A stretch of 33,910 bases of DNA from Cytophagales bacterium. GTDB lineage: Bacteria > Bacteroidota > Bacteroidia > Cytophagales > UBA9547. The notes beneath the pieces were generated by a model. That model was not told the DNA's origin and did not search any database. It saw only the letters and a program-made list of their open reading frames with translations. Shown one piece after another: positions 33,867-33,910 of the stretch. Made by a program: the position numbers and the translations under genes. Positions within the stretch are counted from its first letter, which is position 1, and each line of letters starts with the position of its first letter. Location of the stretch: NCBI GenBank assembly GCA_025360395.1, contig JANYCH010000199.1:1-33910 (forward strand). The letters are read 5' to 3'.

Positions 33867-33910
33867 ATGTCAAAAAAAAATCTTGTTGGGGTTGTCATAG
33901 TAAAGAGGTA
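33867..33910 (+). CDS. Possible truncated gene start at the window edge
   Basis: ATG 33867 opens a frame that runs to the window end without a stop (MSKKNLVGVVIVKR). The Lys-rich N-terminus is plausible for a real gene, but only 14 codons are visible. It lies downstream of the metK terminator, so it would need its own promoter, which I cannot identify with confidence. Confidence 0.35.
   Translation, partial: MSKKNLVGVVIVKR

Overview
The window reads as AT-rich chromosomal DNA of a Bacteroidota bacterium, most likely from the Cytophagales or a related gliding or environmental lineage. Several signs point there. Putative promoters carry the TAnnTTTG -7 box typical of the phylum. Shine-Dalgarno sequences are nearly absent and TTG/GTG starts are frequent. 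One secreted protein ends in a type IX secretion (T9SS) sorting domain. Two PorE-like TPR/beta-propeller/OmpA proteins lie in tandem. The fatty-acid/ribosome gene order is also typical. No insertion sequence, phage gene or CRISPR array was seen.

Layout. 1-4.2 kb (minus strand): tRNA-dihydrouridine synthase, a NarL/LuxR-type response regulator, and aconitase. 4.4-6.2 kb: a T9SS cargo protein (+) convergent with lpxK (-). 6.2-12.3 kb (+): a long co-directional block, yceD/DUF177-rpmF-plsX-fabH-efp-accB-accC-bifunctional nuclease, with a promoter in front and a strong bidirectional terminator behind. It joins fatty-acid initiation, acetyl-CoA carboxylase subunits and translation factors. 12.3-16.6 kb (-): an alpha/beta hydrolase, an outer-membrane beta-barrel protein and a large AsmA-like protein.

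16.7-17.25 kb (+): the most unusual part. A good promoter is followed at once by a 28-codon ORF ending in four consecutive cysteines plus Arg. Next come an 89-residue protein I do not recognise and, 6 nt after its stop codon, a tRNA-Cys(GCA) gene. This looks like a cysteine-responsive leader unit, possibly an undescribed regulatory arrangement.

17.3-23.4 kb (-): a four-gene signalling operon of a CHASE3-GAF hybrid histidine kinase with three receiver domains, CheR, a stand-alone CheB and a receiver-histidine kinase. No chemoreceptor or CheW gene is present. 23.4-23.9 kb is non-coding. 23.9-27.0 kb (+): a TauE/SafE-type permease, an M20 amidohydrolase and an RlmI-like methyltransferase. 27.0-31.5 kb (-): two overlapping PorE-like paralogues. 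31.5-33.7 kb (+): an RsmI-like methyltransferase and metK with a strong terminator. A possible truncated gene start lies at the right edge.
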